The notes beneath the pieces were generated by a model that saw only the letters and a program-made list of their open reading frames with translations, was not told the DNA's origin and searched no databases. From Allacma fusca (lineage: Eukaryota; Arthropoda; Collembola; Symphypleona; Sminthuridae), in NCBI GenBank assembly GCA_947179485.1, contig OX359250.1, positions 46,721,450-46,785,449 on the forward strand: DNA of 64,000 nucleotides. Reading direction: 5' to 3'. A program made the position numbers and the translations under genes. Shown here one piece after another: positions 27,892 to 42,800 of this stretch; position 1 is the stretch's first letter; each line of letters starts with the position of its first letter.

Positions 27892-30800
27892 CATTATTAT
27901 TATTATTATCAGAAAATTCGGCAGAGAAATGACAGTGATTTAATGTAATTGCGTAGGAAAGTTTGTGGAAATAATTAGTTACAAGAATTTAATTTACGGA
28001 ATGTGATTCCATAGATTACTACACACGTATTTCATAGAGTAAATATAATGGAATTAAGGTTTGAAGTGGAAAGGTATCCGGGTCTCTCTATCCGAATATC
28101 ATGTTAGAGATGACGGGATTCCGCCCAATAAAGTATGAAACTATTGATTTGAACAAAACAAAAAAAAAACAAAGTCTCTTACATTTGATACTTGCGATTA
28201 CATATGATTTAATTACTCCGACTTTTACTCTCTCTCTCTCTCTCTCTCTTGCAATGTAAGTACTCATTACTTACTGTAATTCTCTATATATATAATTATA
28301 TATATTCCGCCGTATCTGATCTCTCAGCTCATTCATATCCTGAATAGCTCAATTTCCTTTGAAATGAAGGGCAAGGAGAAAGTAGTGGAAGAGCATTGTG
28401 AATCAAGTCTCAAGTTATATTTTCGGACTTGAGTTTTTCTCAAACATTTTCTCTGAAATGTCTATCTTTTTATTGTCACATATTATGATAGCAAGACAAG
28501 AAGGTCCCTCTCACGTTTCTGTGTCAATCTGTAGTAGTAATGATATAATTATATATACATATATATATATATATAATTATTATATATAATTATATAAAAA
28601 AAAACTATGTAATTATTGGGCTGACTCCCGAAGCCGGATACTTTTTATACAAAATCTTTTTCCGAGAAATACTTGTCAGACTATTTCAATTAAACTTTTT
28701 CTCAATTTTCTTTTGAGTTTTATTGGGATTCTAACTACTTTTTTTTTCCTCTGAATAGTCCTAAATAGTTAATTGTATGTTTTCTTTTTGCTCTCTTATT
28801 TTTGTTGTTGGTGTCTTGGGGGCCTCCTTGCTTGATTCTTATCATTACATAATAAATGACTAATATTTTTTAATTATTCTTGATTACAATATATTGCTAC
28901 GCTTTTCCACTGCTTCTCACACTCACATTTATATGTATATGGGCCCAGGCCCAGTCTCTTTTCTTTCTCCCGTTCCCTCCTCCATTGTGTTTAACTACCT
29001 TTTTTTCCCTGTCTCTCAAGTCCCAATATTTATTCCCTTCACCTGAATTTTTCTCGTGTTTTACGTTAATATATATAATTAATTATATAATTATATAGAA
29101 ACGGGTCTAGACATTTATGGTGCACCATATGAAACCGCAGCTCCCCTCTTTGGTTTAATTATTTTTTTTTCGGTGTAATTTTTTTACGATGATCCTTATT
29201 TAATTATGCATATAATTTATATACATAGTACCTGGTTGTGTACACGTACGCCCTTGTATCTTCCTCGATAGTGTTTTATTTGTTGAGTTGTTATGGAAGG
29301 TCAAGTGGTCAACCTGTTGAGTTTGGATTAATTTCTTTAGACGTATACTCTTACTTTGGATTAAGTTGTATTAATTTGGATTTTGAATTTTTGTTTGTTT
29401 TTTCGGTCCATCCACATTTGCCTTGTGAACGTTGCTGTGCTGCTCCTGAATTGATGGCGCATCCCACGTGGCATATTTTTTTTCGCTACAATTTTTGCAA
29501 TCAATGCAAAATGATCATATTTATCATGACGGGTGAAATTGTCTCCTGCTCACCCCCACCCTCCCCCACCCCCCTCAAAAAAAAATGACACTCTATTACA
29601 TGGGGAACTACTGTTTATTTGAAAATGGAAATTGCATAAAAAAAAAAAAACTTGATGATGTTGGATGGGAAACAAAAACCATGTGGTTGGTGAATGTCCA
29701 TAGGCACAACCCATACCCTCAGAGCTGATCAACAAAGTAGCCGGGAGTCGAGTCTCCGTCTCTCCAATCGTCACTGTTGAACCTCGACGGCGAAAATTCC
29801 ACAAACCCATCACACTGACAATTCCCGTTCCCAAGAGTCAAGATCCAAACTCATCCTTACGATTATTGTGTTCTATCACCGGTAAGAGTCTCTCATTTCT
29901 TTCTCTCCACATATTTCCAGTCGTCCTGCATTTTTTTTTTTGCTCCATATTATAAAATATACCAAAGTTGTAATGTAATTATTATTGTAGACGTAATTAT
30001 TCATTTATTTTGTGTGTGGAACAAACCAAAAAAAATTAAAAAAGAAAAGTTGGAAGTGTGTGTAATTTCCCCTCCTTATGAGTTTTGAACATTTCCAGTT
30101 TTACTAACTAAACAGATATGTATGAGAATCGACACAGTACATACATGCAAGTGTGAACGGGAAATTTCCAGTTTATCACTTTCCCTCACTTGAGCTCACT
30201 TGTGTATGTAAATACCTCCTTATGTAATTTATTATATAGTCTGAGTAATTTTGCGCATATATAATACCCGTGGACAATGTATGGATGTAGAATTTGGCAA
30301 GCGAAAACCTTGATTATTTTTCATGTTACTAAATATATACTTTAAATTGATTACATTACTAGGATTGTGTAATTATCTGTACATTGTCTGTATCTATATA
30401 TTCTCTTGCTACTAAGCATATTGCATTGTTGACTCATTCTGTAGATAATTCTCCGGTATATAATTATACTTATATAGTTGTATACATAGGTAGTTATATA
30501 GTCATGTCGTGAGTATTTTCTTACTATATATCTACCAATCTCAGTATACTTAACCGCCCTTACGACTTTTTTTAGTCTTTTGCTGTAGTAAGTCGATCCT
30601 TGACTCGTACTAGATTTACATCATTGTTATTTCGCCTGAGAACCTTATTTGGGTAACAGTCGTAGGAATTTAGACAAGTAGTTCTTGTAGTTGGAACTTT
30701 TAAACCAATTATTAATCTTAGATACTTTTTTCATTCGTCCCTATATCAAAGTCTGGCTAGTCTCATCCCAGTTCTATGATCATGTAATGAATTGATTAAT

Positions 30801-33800
30801 TTGGATTTTATTTTAATAGAAATATCTAATTATTTGTATTTCAATTTGTTCTTACTAAAAAGACTCCCGTAAGCTCAGATGGGCAAGGTAGTGTCATTCT
30901 ATAGTGTTTCAAATTTACTTAGAATAATTATAACTGTCTCTCATCCCTCTGAAACCCCTTGACATCTCTCTCTAAATTGTCTCAACTTCCCCCATGTGGG
31001 CTTCTCACGGTAGAGTTGTAGTGAAAATGAATTCCCCATCTCCCATGTACATAGGTACATACGTTTGACTTCCCGGACTCAGTATAGGGCACTACGAGAA
31101 AGAATTATTACCTATTATCATTGTCTCAAATTTCAAGTCAGGGACACTCACATGGTTTTAATGGTTACAACACTTTGGAGTATGCTCTTAAATTGTACTC
31201 TTGGTATCTCTTCAGCCCACACCTCTCCACAATTTAATTGGTTTCACCCCCCCCCCCAAAAAAAAATAAATAAAAAAAACAGTGGAGATGTTAGTTGCAC
31301 ATTTTTTTTCCTAGTCTCCCCCCCCCCCTCCGGGTTGTTATTGTTGTGGAAGTGTATTTCCTTATTATTGTATATTTATTTACCTTTCGTCTCATCTCCT
31401 ACACTTAAACACACAAACACCACACACGTCCCTTGAGGCCACATTCTCTACTTGTGAAGGGACGTATACATACATTCAGTCACAAGGGATTGGAAGCTTC
31501 CAGGATGAGTATGTTTTCTTGAGAAATTCAAAAATCTAACATTTTTTAAATTTTTTTTTTGCACTTGTAATGAACCGGGTTTACCGGATCAAATTTTTTT
31601 CCCCTTTTGCCACTACTATTAACCAGTGCTGCAAGAACTAATCTACTCACAGAACAATATACACAGTCTTTACTGCACTCTCATCTATACAGTATGAGCA
31701 AGCATTACATATCTATATATGTGTGTCACTACTAATATTAATACACTTGCTGCCATTAATAACTAATAATTATTATAACTACCATTAACCACATATGTTG
31801 AAATGGTTTTGAGCAACTATTTCCGTCCACTCCTCACATCTACTACTTTGTATATGTACCTATCTGTGTACGCTCATTTGTTTATTTTTTTTTGTAAGAC
31901 ATCAACACGACATTATTACAGTGCTCAGTGTGCTTCATAAATGGAGATGCTTCCTATATCAACATATATATACCGTAGTCAGTTTTGTATTGATTATCAC
32001 ACACATAGATAATTACTTTTAGCATTTGTGCATTTGAGGTGTGGCAAAGCGTAAAGATGAGTGAAATTGGAGAACTGGTCCAGTTTGGAACCCAAAAAGC
32101 AAATCCTTTCTAGCAGGACATTTTGTGGAAGTTGTCATTTGAAATTTATGACGACCCTCACCCCCTCTCCCTCCTCCTAAACCCCCCCCCCCACCTAGTG
32201 ATTCCCTTGTTGTAGGTGCGAGTGTGAATTTGAAAAGGAGAACAGGATGGCATTATTATAGTAATTCCTTCTTTAACATTCCCATGGGCTCAGGAGCTTC
32301 TAATAATTATGGAAGGGAATAGATACTTATTAGTATACTCTGTAGGTTCAGGCGTAATTACTCTTTCTCCTCATAACTGTCAGTTCTAGGAGCATTTAGG
32401 AATTGGGTCCAGTCATTTTTATTTTTGATGAGAGATTGACAAGCTGAGAAATATATTGTCAAGTAATTGTGTGGGACGTGATTATTATTGTAGGGACATT
32501 TGGAAATAATGAAACGGCTATGGCTAGCACTCTTACCTCTGTTGGTAGCATATATCTTTACATGTGTATGATTATCTCTCCTCTCTTGCATTTTTGATGT
32601 GAGGATTTCTCTGGATTCCGAAATGACTCCTCCACTTGAGAAGTTTGTGTCTGCGAAGTGTGAGAAACATTCCTTTTGTGTTTTTTTTTCTGTGAGTAAG
32701 TCCAAAGAAATAGGGGGAAAAAATGTTCTTTTGCTTTTGTTGTGACGTTGTAACTCTTATCTTGCTTTCGATGGGTTCAAACTCACATCCAGTAACAATC
32801 TTTAGAATTAAATGTCAGTATACAATTTCCTCCCCACCCCCCCACTCAAAAAATAATTACTATAGATAATTATAATTATGTAGATAGATAAAACATCCTT
32901 TCGGATGACAGATTTGGTTTGACAATCATGCCCCCCCCTTTCTTGTTTCATCTCCCTCTTCTCTGTCTGTCGTCTGTCTTGAAACTTCACAGATTTGGTT
33001 GGAGGAGGGTAGAAGCTGCTGTTTTAAGCTCTTTTGGCCCGCACTTACAGTATTCAGTCCTTCCACATTGAGCGCTCCAGTCATGTGTGTACTTGCAGAT
33101 GTTAGCTTTGATTTAAAAAAAAAAAAACACAACATTTATCTCCTCCCTATCTACTTGATTTTGTTCAGAGATTTTAACAATCTGTTTTGCTTCTATCTTC
33201 AAAAGCGTCTCCCTGGGTCTCTCAAACAAACAGCTTCATCTCATTCAGGCTTAAAATTGTAACAGGAAAAAATAAAATAAAAACCCAGGACCTGAATGCC
33301 CCAATGTAGCTTTCATTCTGCATTAAAGGAGTAAGTATATTATAAGTATGAACTGTGTAGTTATGCTGCTCTGCAGGATAATAATTCTTATTGTTAAAGC
33401 ACAAGTTCAAGTTCAAGATATGAGACTAGTGGGGTTCATTTCAAAGACTGTTTAAATTTTAAATCATAATTTTATTTTTTGTCGGGCGGGAAGGAATGAA
33501 TCGTACTCAAGACCTTTGAAGCTAGAAGTAATATTAAATGAGATCTGCTTGAAGAGAAAAAAAATGCCGTGAAAATAAATAGTTAGTAATAACTGACTAT
33601 AGACTAATTTATTATTGACGGAGTAGGATAGTTGTGACTTTACACTTTGGGGAAAGTGAGGAAATACAAGAGTGATTGTAGGAGGAAAATTATTATTGTT
33701 GTATCTATTTGGTTAAAAGTTAATTTGACTCAAGAAAATGTTAATGTGGAATTCTTCTTCTGAGTTCGTTCGATATAACCTGTTCTGTATTTATCTATTG

Positions 33801-36800
33801 TATTGTTTGGGCTTACTGAGTGCAGGCGTGTTTCGGAAAAGATCGCTCAAAGGTAAATACACTCTTCTCCCTTCTATAACAAAACTACTACTCTCTCTAC
33901 TACTCATCTTCTCTTCTACATCATCTTACTTTCTCTGAACAGTGTACAAAAAAAAACTTTTGTTTTCATTTCATTTTCTTTGGCAGGAAATTTAGAAACA
34001 ATCAGGGACAAAAATTATAATAATAATTATTGCTCTTGTAGCTTTTAGATCCAGCCTTCTCTTTATTTTATCGTGTAGTCATTCTAACGAGCGTTGTCAG
34101 TTTTTTTTTAAAAAAAGGGGTAATAATAATAATAATAATAATTAGATATTATTATTATAGTGTTCGCAAGGACTATTTGAGGCTAATTATTATTACTCCA
34201 TTCCATTTGGAGAAATCCTAGTGAAACTGGTACTTACTACCAAACACTTTATTTTTATTTTTTGATTTGATATATCTAATAATAATATATGACATTCAAT
34301 AATAATTGCTACCTCTATTTGAAACATTTCTTTTAAAAATCTCTCTCTACTTATATTCTACTATTACGTATGTACTCTGATACCATGTAATTAAATGTAC
34401 TTAGTCTACTCTTATTTTATTTTTCTCCAGTTTTATAATAGTCTCTCCGGTTGTCTCCTCTGCACTCTTTTGCCACACTCACTATTTGTCTCTAGTAGGA
34501 ATTTTTCCTTTCTCTTTTACCACCGTATTGTTGGCTCTTACTATTTTAAAAAAAAAATTACTTATATTTCAACTCCAGTTTTTAACTCAACAAGGTTTGC
34601 ATCTCATTTGACTCACGTTTTATTTTTCTGTTCGGTTCTAGTCCGTTTCTCCTTCTTCCCTAGCATCATTAGATAATTATTACTAAATACTGCAAAACAT
34701 GTTTTATTTTATTTGGTTTTTTAAATTTGTATACGCTTTCAACACAGAATCAAGCTTTTTATTGACATAGTGGTCGCCGCTGTGTTTAATTCCAAGACTT
34801 TTATTTTAAACAGCTTCTCACTCAGTAAACCCCACTTTTATTGTAGAAGATCGAGCTTTAATTACTGACTCACAATCAGTACACTCTGCATACGTGGAGA
34901 ATCCCATATTGGTACCTCCAAACTAAATCTAGACTCTATATCTATAGTCGTAGCAAAATCTACAATGTCTTTTGGTAGGAGTGAAACTATTGCTCTAACT
35001 CCCTTAACTCCCCCACCCACCCAACACCCCACACCCAACTCATCATATATTTCCCTTTTGTAGACTCATTACCTATAATTATGTAATTATCTCACCTAGC
35101 TCTCAAATTATCCTCACGTATGCGTCAGGAATCAGGTTTCAAGCTATAATGATTACTTACACGGTCAATAATAATAATTATTGGGAATATTTATAAAAGC
35201 CCTCGACAGTGAAATGAGATAAAACCCTTGGAAGTCAAGTAATTTTTCCGGGACGTAAATATAATTACATGGAACAAGAGAAATGAAATCCTGCCTTCAA
35301 ATAATTCTTTAAGTTTCTAAATTATGCCTAGTAATTTTTCCCTTGGAATTTCTGTCTTTCTCCAGAGAATCTGTATGGTAGCTTGAGTCTTTGTTTTTAT
35401 AATATATTTTGAGTTTACTCTCTATTACATGAGACAATTTTTAGTTGACCTGGGTATGCGATCGCATTTGCTAGCTTAGCCCTTACCCTCTTTTGACACG
35501 ATTTGATGATCGACCCTTCTAAGAATGAAATTTAGTCACAGTCATGCCAATAATGAGTTGTATCGTAAGAAATAATGCCAACGTGATTTTTAACGGATGA
35601 TTCTTATTTAAACACCATTTTCATTTTCATACGCTTTCAAATGGTTTTTTTTTCACGTAATTATGTTTTTCTTCAGTATCGTGATCCCTTTCCGGGGCAC
35701 AGCTATGAATGGTTCTTGTCAGTGCTCGGCACGAGTAGTTTTACAGAAAATTCAGGTACACTTGTGGACCACGTACTCATCCCGTACCTTAGAGTCAAAT
35801 TCTAATAAATATTCCTATAGTCTTTCACACTTTCAAATAATTACTTGGGAGCCCTCCCTTGCTACTAGAGTTACTAGAGATTCAAAACCTCTAGTAACTG
35901 CCATTTTTACTGTTACGGTGTTACTACTACACTTACTTATACAGACGACCCCTGGGAAATATGTTTTATGCTTGCACAATTCTTATATCTACTTTGTATC
36001 TACAAATTATATGTAAATTGTTGGAAGTTTTGAACTCCAAGTGGAACCCTGGTGGGAGAATGGGTGGAGGACAGTGAGTTCTTGTATAAATAAATAAATA
36101 ATTATACCAGGACCTGTATCCATTTACCCGATTGAGACCGACACCCGTACAGAGCACAGGTTCTCGACAAGAGTCCTTCTGGTTGTTTCCTTTGAGAGAT
36201 TTGTAGCCCCATTGTGGCTCAGAGGTTAATACTATCTATATCTATGCATCATCTCTCCTCGTGAATTCAGTTGGAACTCGTAGGAACGGAATAATAAGAT
36301 CTTGAATTGTTACATATAATTATTTGATTTGAGCTCATGCATGGAATGAAATCCCTTTTATTTAATTTAGTATTTACTACTACAAGGTGAAAGAGTTACC
36401 ATGAGATGGCAAATGTTTCCTTGTACGGTTTACTTTCACAGTAAGTCCTCCTTCATTGAGCTTCTGTACCGATCCGGAATATTATTCTTTCATTTAAGGA
36501 TGAGTAACGAACCTTAGTTCTGAAAATTTGCTCCGTGTTTGAACTAAAAAAAAATTTCCCCCCAAAAAAATAGATTGTGTCAAGTTCTGCTTAAAAAGTT
36601 GTTACCCCCTTAAATTATTACAGTATACAGCCGAGCTTCCAATAATCCTAGTTATGAGATTCCATTTGAGGCCACCATTAATTACTACAAGTTAGTTTTA
36701 TAGCCAGTGCTTGCACCAACAGTGACAACATGCACATACATTGTATCCCAATAGCTCTCAGATCTTTTGCTTTCCCAGGGCGAAATCCTTTGGAATAAAA

Positions 36801-39800
36801 GTAAGTACAGATCAGCTTCTTACTTTTTTCTAGGGTCATTTCCAATCAGTTTCCCTGCTCACATTTTTGTTTTTGAAGCCTTTGAAAGACAGTGCTCGAT
36901 ACGGGTACAAGTAGGAATTGAGGTGCTCACAATCAGACTATGCTGATGCTTTAGAATTGAGTACCCGTCCAATTGCGGGTTCCCATGTCCTAGATTCCGG
37001 TCCCCGCACTCGCAAATGAATTTAATGAATGCAAAACGAACCCAGCACCTATGTAAGACCTGGCTACTGGCCCTTCCACCTCCACGAGTATGTATCTACA
37101 TATACGGTGTAGGTGGGAAGAACCGAGCATGGAGCTTTGTAATTGGTAGCTTTAACTCGTGTCCCTATCCTCAACTGTTTTTGACTCCACGTTAGTATGG
37201 GTTAAGGTCAGAAAGATAAATTGAGAACCCGGGTCATAGGTCCTACTCATGACCTATTACCCGTGTCGAGCACTGAAAAACTGTAGCCCTTCGGGCTCAA
37301 GTTTCTCCTTTCGGTAGGACCTCTTGGAGGAATGAGCACTCAAAAGAAGCCTTCAATGCTGCTGCGCTGCTCAATTGAAGTAGAAAATAATAATAATAAT
37401 AATGGGATTTATTAGTGAAGAAACACTCGCTGCACTGCAGTAAGCCGAAAATGAATGTGGGACGGACTCGGTGGGAAATGTGTTTGTTTGCCTTCAAAAA
37501 AAATTATTTACTATTTCTTTATTCTGTAATAATTTATTATTATCCCTTGGAATTTCGACAAAGTGGGCGGACAGACTCACTCTCATTTGAAACTTTTCCC
37601 CTTATCACAGTCTTTAACTGTGAACGGATATACGAATTTTATAATTATTTATGTCTCCTTAAGCAGTAATAATATTATTATTATTAAAATCTCAATCGCA
37701 AATTTATGACAAGGTTATGCGTTACCTTCCTACCGAAACCACTGTTTTATGAAATAAAAAATCAGTCCTCTAGTGTTTTGTGTTTTCCATTCCGTTAGTT
37801 ATTTACCTCGAGTGGTGTGGAACTTTTAAAACCAAGCTTTTGATTCACCATGAAGTTATTGATTCTGCTGATTGTGAGTTGGAGATTGTTGAATTTTTCG
37901 GTGAGTCTCTCATTGATTGAGGAACTAGACTATGAGGAGAGAAATGACTAGAAGATTGATTAGCTAGGTAATATTGTGGAACTGCACTTGTGAATTTACA
38001 AGGCAGAGGAGGGGGATTTATTGTTAGTAGTGGAAGTTGGTCGTTGACGTGAGTAGAGAAAAAGTGACCCTTATGAAAAAGATGCTTGTGAGGTGACAGG
38101 AGTAAAGGTTATTTTGGATGAAGGTACCTGTTAGAGATGTAGTTTTTGGGCGTTTAATCCTTACAGTCTATTTTTCATACTTCTTGTGTTCTATGTGTGT
38201 ACATGTGTGTGTGTTGTCTTGTGCGTTGATCTAGAACTTACTACTTACAAATTCTTAGTATATGTATACTTCCAGTGCATGCTCTCAGCATACTGTAGAT
38301 GTATGGTGACTTGGACCCATAGTCCAGGCCCCCCTGTAGATGACTCTTGTTTGTAATGTTTTTGCCGGTTTGGTCCTTACAATTTGCATGTTGTGTCCTT
38401 TTATGTGTGGACAATTCTCTGTGTCAACTTGTATCGGATTGACTGTAATAATTATTATTATTGTGAACTCAGTTGCAAACTCTGTACATTTCTGTGAGAT
38501 GAGTTTGTTGTTGTGGTGATTGTTACTCTAGTACTAGTAGACTGTTGCTGACGTGACCCTCCCAACATGTTCTTATGGATGCATTATCATGATTATCATT
38601 ATTATGTATATTTAAATCCACCCACTCAGTATACTTATATATACCCACGATTCATATCCATTAATGATTTAGTGTATGATTTACGCAGATTTGGAAAAAA
38701 AAGAAAAAAAACAAAAAAAAAAACAAAAAAAAATTAGGGAGAGAGTAGATGACATTTTTATCAGAATGTACACATTGATCTTGCAATAATATTATTAGCG
38801 CTCATGACCTATAATTTAGTCCTATAATTATTATTATTAAACCTACAAGTATAGACTTTTCTATTTGCCAAATCTTTGGCCACATTTTAATCACACATAC
38901 TTAAAGCCGGGCAAAATGAAATTAGTCGTAGCTGTTTTTATCATAGTCATATATACATAGATATATATTCCTTACACATGTTAGACCATAAAAATATTAT
39001 ACATGAGCATTTTTTAAGTAGCTTACAATTATTATTGGAGTAACATCCAGAAATATAATTATATATGTATATATGTACGTAATAAACTGTTCTCTCGTGT
39101 CCAGCCCTTTGCTTTACGACACGACTGAAATGTAAGCGCTGATGATTTTATCCATTGTCACAGGAGGAACTACAAGAGCACAGTGGGAAGATGTCACGGG
39201 CTCCACTCCACTCACTTTTGTTGATGACTGTGTCTCCTTCACCACCACCGTTTCCGCCAGATTCTGGCTCGTTGACTGCCGACATGCAAGTCATGATGTT
39301 ACTCGGATGGCCACAGATCTGTATCGAGAAGCCATTCATGTTCCCTTCATGGCAAAGTATGCCTTTTTTTAACGTCTTAAACAACCTTTCTCCTCTCTCC
39401 TAGCAATTACTCACAAACTTATTCCGGACAAAATAGCTCCTTCACCCCATACTTGTCTCCAGCACCATTTCCCCATAGATTATTATAGGGAATTCCCGCT
39501 GTTACGGATGGCAACATAAATATTACACTAATATGCAAAATCTTATGTCGAACCCTTGTTCCTGTCCCCAAAGCCCTACAGACACATGAGCATGTTTAAG
39601 AATTATTGCTTTTGTACAGGGGATAAAAATGAGGAGTAAGTTAAAAAGCCGGGAGTATAACTAGTAACTATTTGTAGACTCGGATTCCGTCAAGTATTAA
39701 GTTCAACCTCGGATTAAAGCTCTTAAATAATATCCTTCATTAGGGAAGTAAAAAGTTTAGAATTTAATTACCAATACCCTCCCTTGTTCCGTATTATTAG

Positions 39801-42800
39801 CATGCTATAACGATTCCTTGAATAAAGCTCCTATCTCACATTAACCCCCCCCCCTGAAGCATGAGCTTGGAGGGACTGAACGAGGAAGGAACACTTTCTA
39901 AAGTACACTGATTTTTTTTATTACTCAGGTTTGTCATTTTCTCGAAACGAATAGAGCCCACGGAAGCCAGATTACGAGTCTTCTGTATGACAGATGACCG
40001 TGAGGAGAAGACCTTGGAAGGTATGTACTCAATTTGGAAGCATGTTTATAAACATGATTACAGGATGTATCTAATCAAAGTATAAGCTATGTAGTAGTAC
40101 CTGGAGTATTTGTATTTGTAATTTGTACATACATAAATGCATGCTATGAACTGAAAGGTTTGCGAGAGGGTCTTTGGAGGTAGTATGTATCTACATAAAT
40201 ACTAGTGGAGAATCCACTTACTCGATAAGGTTTCCTGGACGTTCTTGTTCATAAGGACAAAGTCCGGCTAATTATTTGGTTTAAGACTCTACACTGAGTA
40301 CAAGTCCGACGGGAGTGACACATGACGCTAATGTGGGTTCGGGTTTTTAGGTCAGGAGAATTTTACCGAAGTTGCCAAGAGTAGAGATGTGGAGGTGTTG
40401 GAAGGGAAACCTCAATGGATAGAACTAGCAGGCAACCTGGCACCCGTCACTAAGTCTGGTGAACAGCTCCGGCTGAAATTTTATGCCTTTAAAGAAAATC
40501 GGTTACCATTCCTGGTCAGACTTCGTGATGCCAATGCAGATCCCGTTGGACGCATTATCTTCATGAGGGAGTCTAAGGTACAGGATCCTCGTCTTTTGTT
40601 CCCACCAGGAGTGTAACGATGGCTCTGGTTTTTCTTTCACCTATTAAAATATTCCCGGGATGATATCTTGCAAAGTAGATGACCTGGTGTCACAAAACAT
40701 TAACTCTGGCGTAAAAAATAAATAAATCGTATCCCCCAGGTTCACTTTCTAAACCTGATTTGCAAAACAAATGCTAACTTTGCTTCCCGTATTTGAACCC
40801 TGTCCCCTTATTGGTGGCCTCGTTCAATGCTTGTATATTTGTAAAGGTAGCAAGGATGTGACAAAGTGGAAGATGCGGGAATTGAAATATTTGTAAGAAA
40901 CCTGAGGCCTGAGCCACTGAGTAAATGTTTTGGAAGACTACGTACAGATAATGTAGAATATTTTGGTTGTTGACAAAAATGAATTTGGTGGTTACAGTCA
41001 AGCGGAAAGACGGAACAGGTTCCTGTATGTAACTTGAACATAGTCCTTCCAGACCAAATACTACCGGATGAACCTTCAGCTCCTCCTTCCATGTCATCTT
41101 CCCCCAGACTTCCGTTGCACACGAACCGCTACAATATTCGAAATGCGGCCTACTCAACCACACCAAAGCAAAGCCTTTTAACTGTTGGACCAGGTGAGAT
41201 TCATAAGGCCGATTTAAAAATCTCGGATGTAGCCAACCTCCTGGGCAATGACTGGGTCCCCCTCGCTCGTTATTTGGGCATTGCCGATCCTGACGTGGCA
41301 ATCATCGAAGCTGAATACCCACAGAGCCCGCATCAGCAGGTTAGTTTGCACAAGTGGAAGACATCCACGGACATATAGCCACAGATATAATAATTATTAT
41401 CCTACGGGCTCCTGAATTAATAACAATTTTGACAACAATTTTGTTATCCTTTGTATAGGCGACGGTCATGCTTAGGTTGTGGATGCAACAAGCAGGAGAC
41501 CGTGCGACTGGAAATTCCTTAGAGAAAGCTCTAAATTCCATTGGCAGAGATGATATTGTGTCGAAATGCATCGGAAATGTCGCGCCCGTCACGGATGCTT
41601 CGGAGAAGATAATCGCTCAAACCCATGTAGACCAGGCCATCAAAGCTCTGGAGTCACAAATTATTCAGCCCGCTTTGATCAAGCATGAGAAACGAAACTT
41701 GAGCTTAGATGTGAGTTATGATGAGCAAGATTTGATGAAGGTTTGTTTCCTCTTTCCTGACTCATCTTCTTGCGCTTAATATTTCTTTTTTATTTTTAAG
41801 AATAATTATTATTATCTCACAATCAGTATTAAATACTTGTAATATCATATATCCAAAGTATTTTCGTGTCTTTTTAAAGCACCTTCCGCGAATAAGTAAC
41901 AATGCCACTGTTAAGCACCTTCGTATTTGGTCCACAACCTGTACTCATTTCTTTACAATTTACTTCATTTTTTGGTATTATGATGGTCTAGAGAGGGCAG
42001 TAGATCAATTTACGAATATCTATAAATTATATGTTCCACAGGACTCGGAGTCACTCGAGGAATTATCCCAGACCGAGTCTTTTAAAGTCAAGTCTCAAAG
42101 AATCCGCAGTCAGAGCCCCACAGATGAGAACGTCTTTGATGCCTCGAAGAATAGCATGATGACTTCTTCCTATGAGCGTGAAGAACAGAAATATGTTGCC
42201 GAGGAGAAAATCTGCTCTCAGAAAGGTAAGCATTTTTTGTTTGACTTGCTACAATTTCTCTGGCTGTCACCCTTCGTGTCTTTTTTCATACAAATAATAA
42301 TAATTAATGCAGTAGAGATACAGTTTTTTGTATCCTTTAGTTACATTAGAAAAGTACCAGGAATTGACGTATTGTAAGATAGCGAGTATATATACCTATG
42401 TATATATAATTAGATATACATATATACAGGTTTAATCAAGTACTTACAATTCAGCACTCATACTGTGCCTTGAAGTACAGTTCGTAATTCCATACTAAAC
42501 TCAATAATAGTACTTGTTGCAATTAATTATTATTGTGTTAAGTCCTACATGGTACGTCCGGGTCTCGGATTTATGCTTAAAACAGGCTACTTTGGACCTT
42601 AATATTTATATCAAATTGTTCCGGTTATGATTGGAACTGATTGATCTATCCAGTGCATCAGGACTGTTACAAACTCATAGACATTTTTGGAAAGTACATT
42701 CTTTTTTTCAGTTTTGTTCTGTTGTGAATATTTATTATGATAACTATATATATCTGCATATAATCTGTTTTGTTCCAAGCAGCCTCTCGAACACTGATTT

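Larger units (their letters stand above)
22368..29703. other. Intron 24 (7,336 nt)
   Basis: Very long AT-rich intron splitting the ZU5-2 domain. It holds a TTAA tract (22816-22846), a pyrimidine-rich block near 23190-23410, a TTA tract (27860-27909), a CT tract (28228-28249), an AT tract near 28555-28596 and a C-run cluster just before exon 25 (29553-29574). No coding exon or RNA gene recognised. Confidence 0.85.
29882..39163. other. Intron 25 (9,282 nt)
   Basis: Longest intron seen. It is AT-rich with several pure C runs (near 31247, 31317, 32182, 32835), C-run clusters (35010-35036), a TAA tract (34121-34143), an A-rich purine tract near 38694-38734 and a possible fold-back element (36890-37275). 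No coding exon recognised on either strand. Confidence 0.85.

Noticed and set aside
29238-31436. Open stretches of 116-123 codons around exon 25
   Set aside because: Composition is low-complexity, driven by T and C runs, with no similarity or splice fit.
40774-41301. 175-codon open frame on the minus strand
   Set aside because: Antisense to exon 29, whose sense frame encodes the conserved UPA end and death domain.
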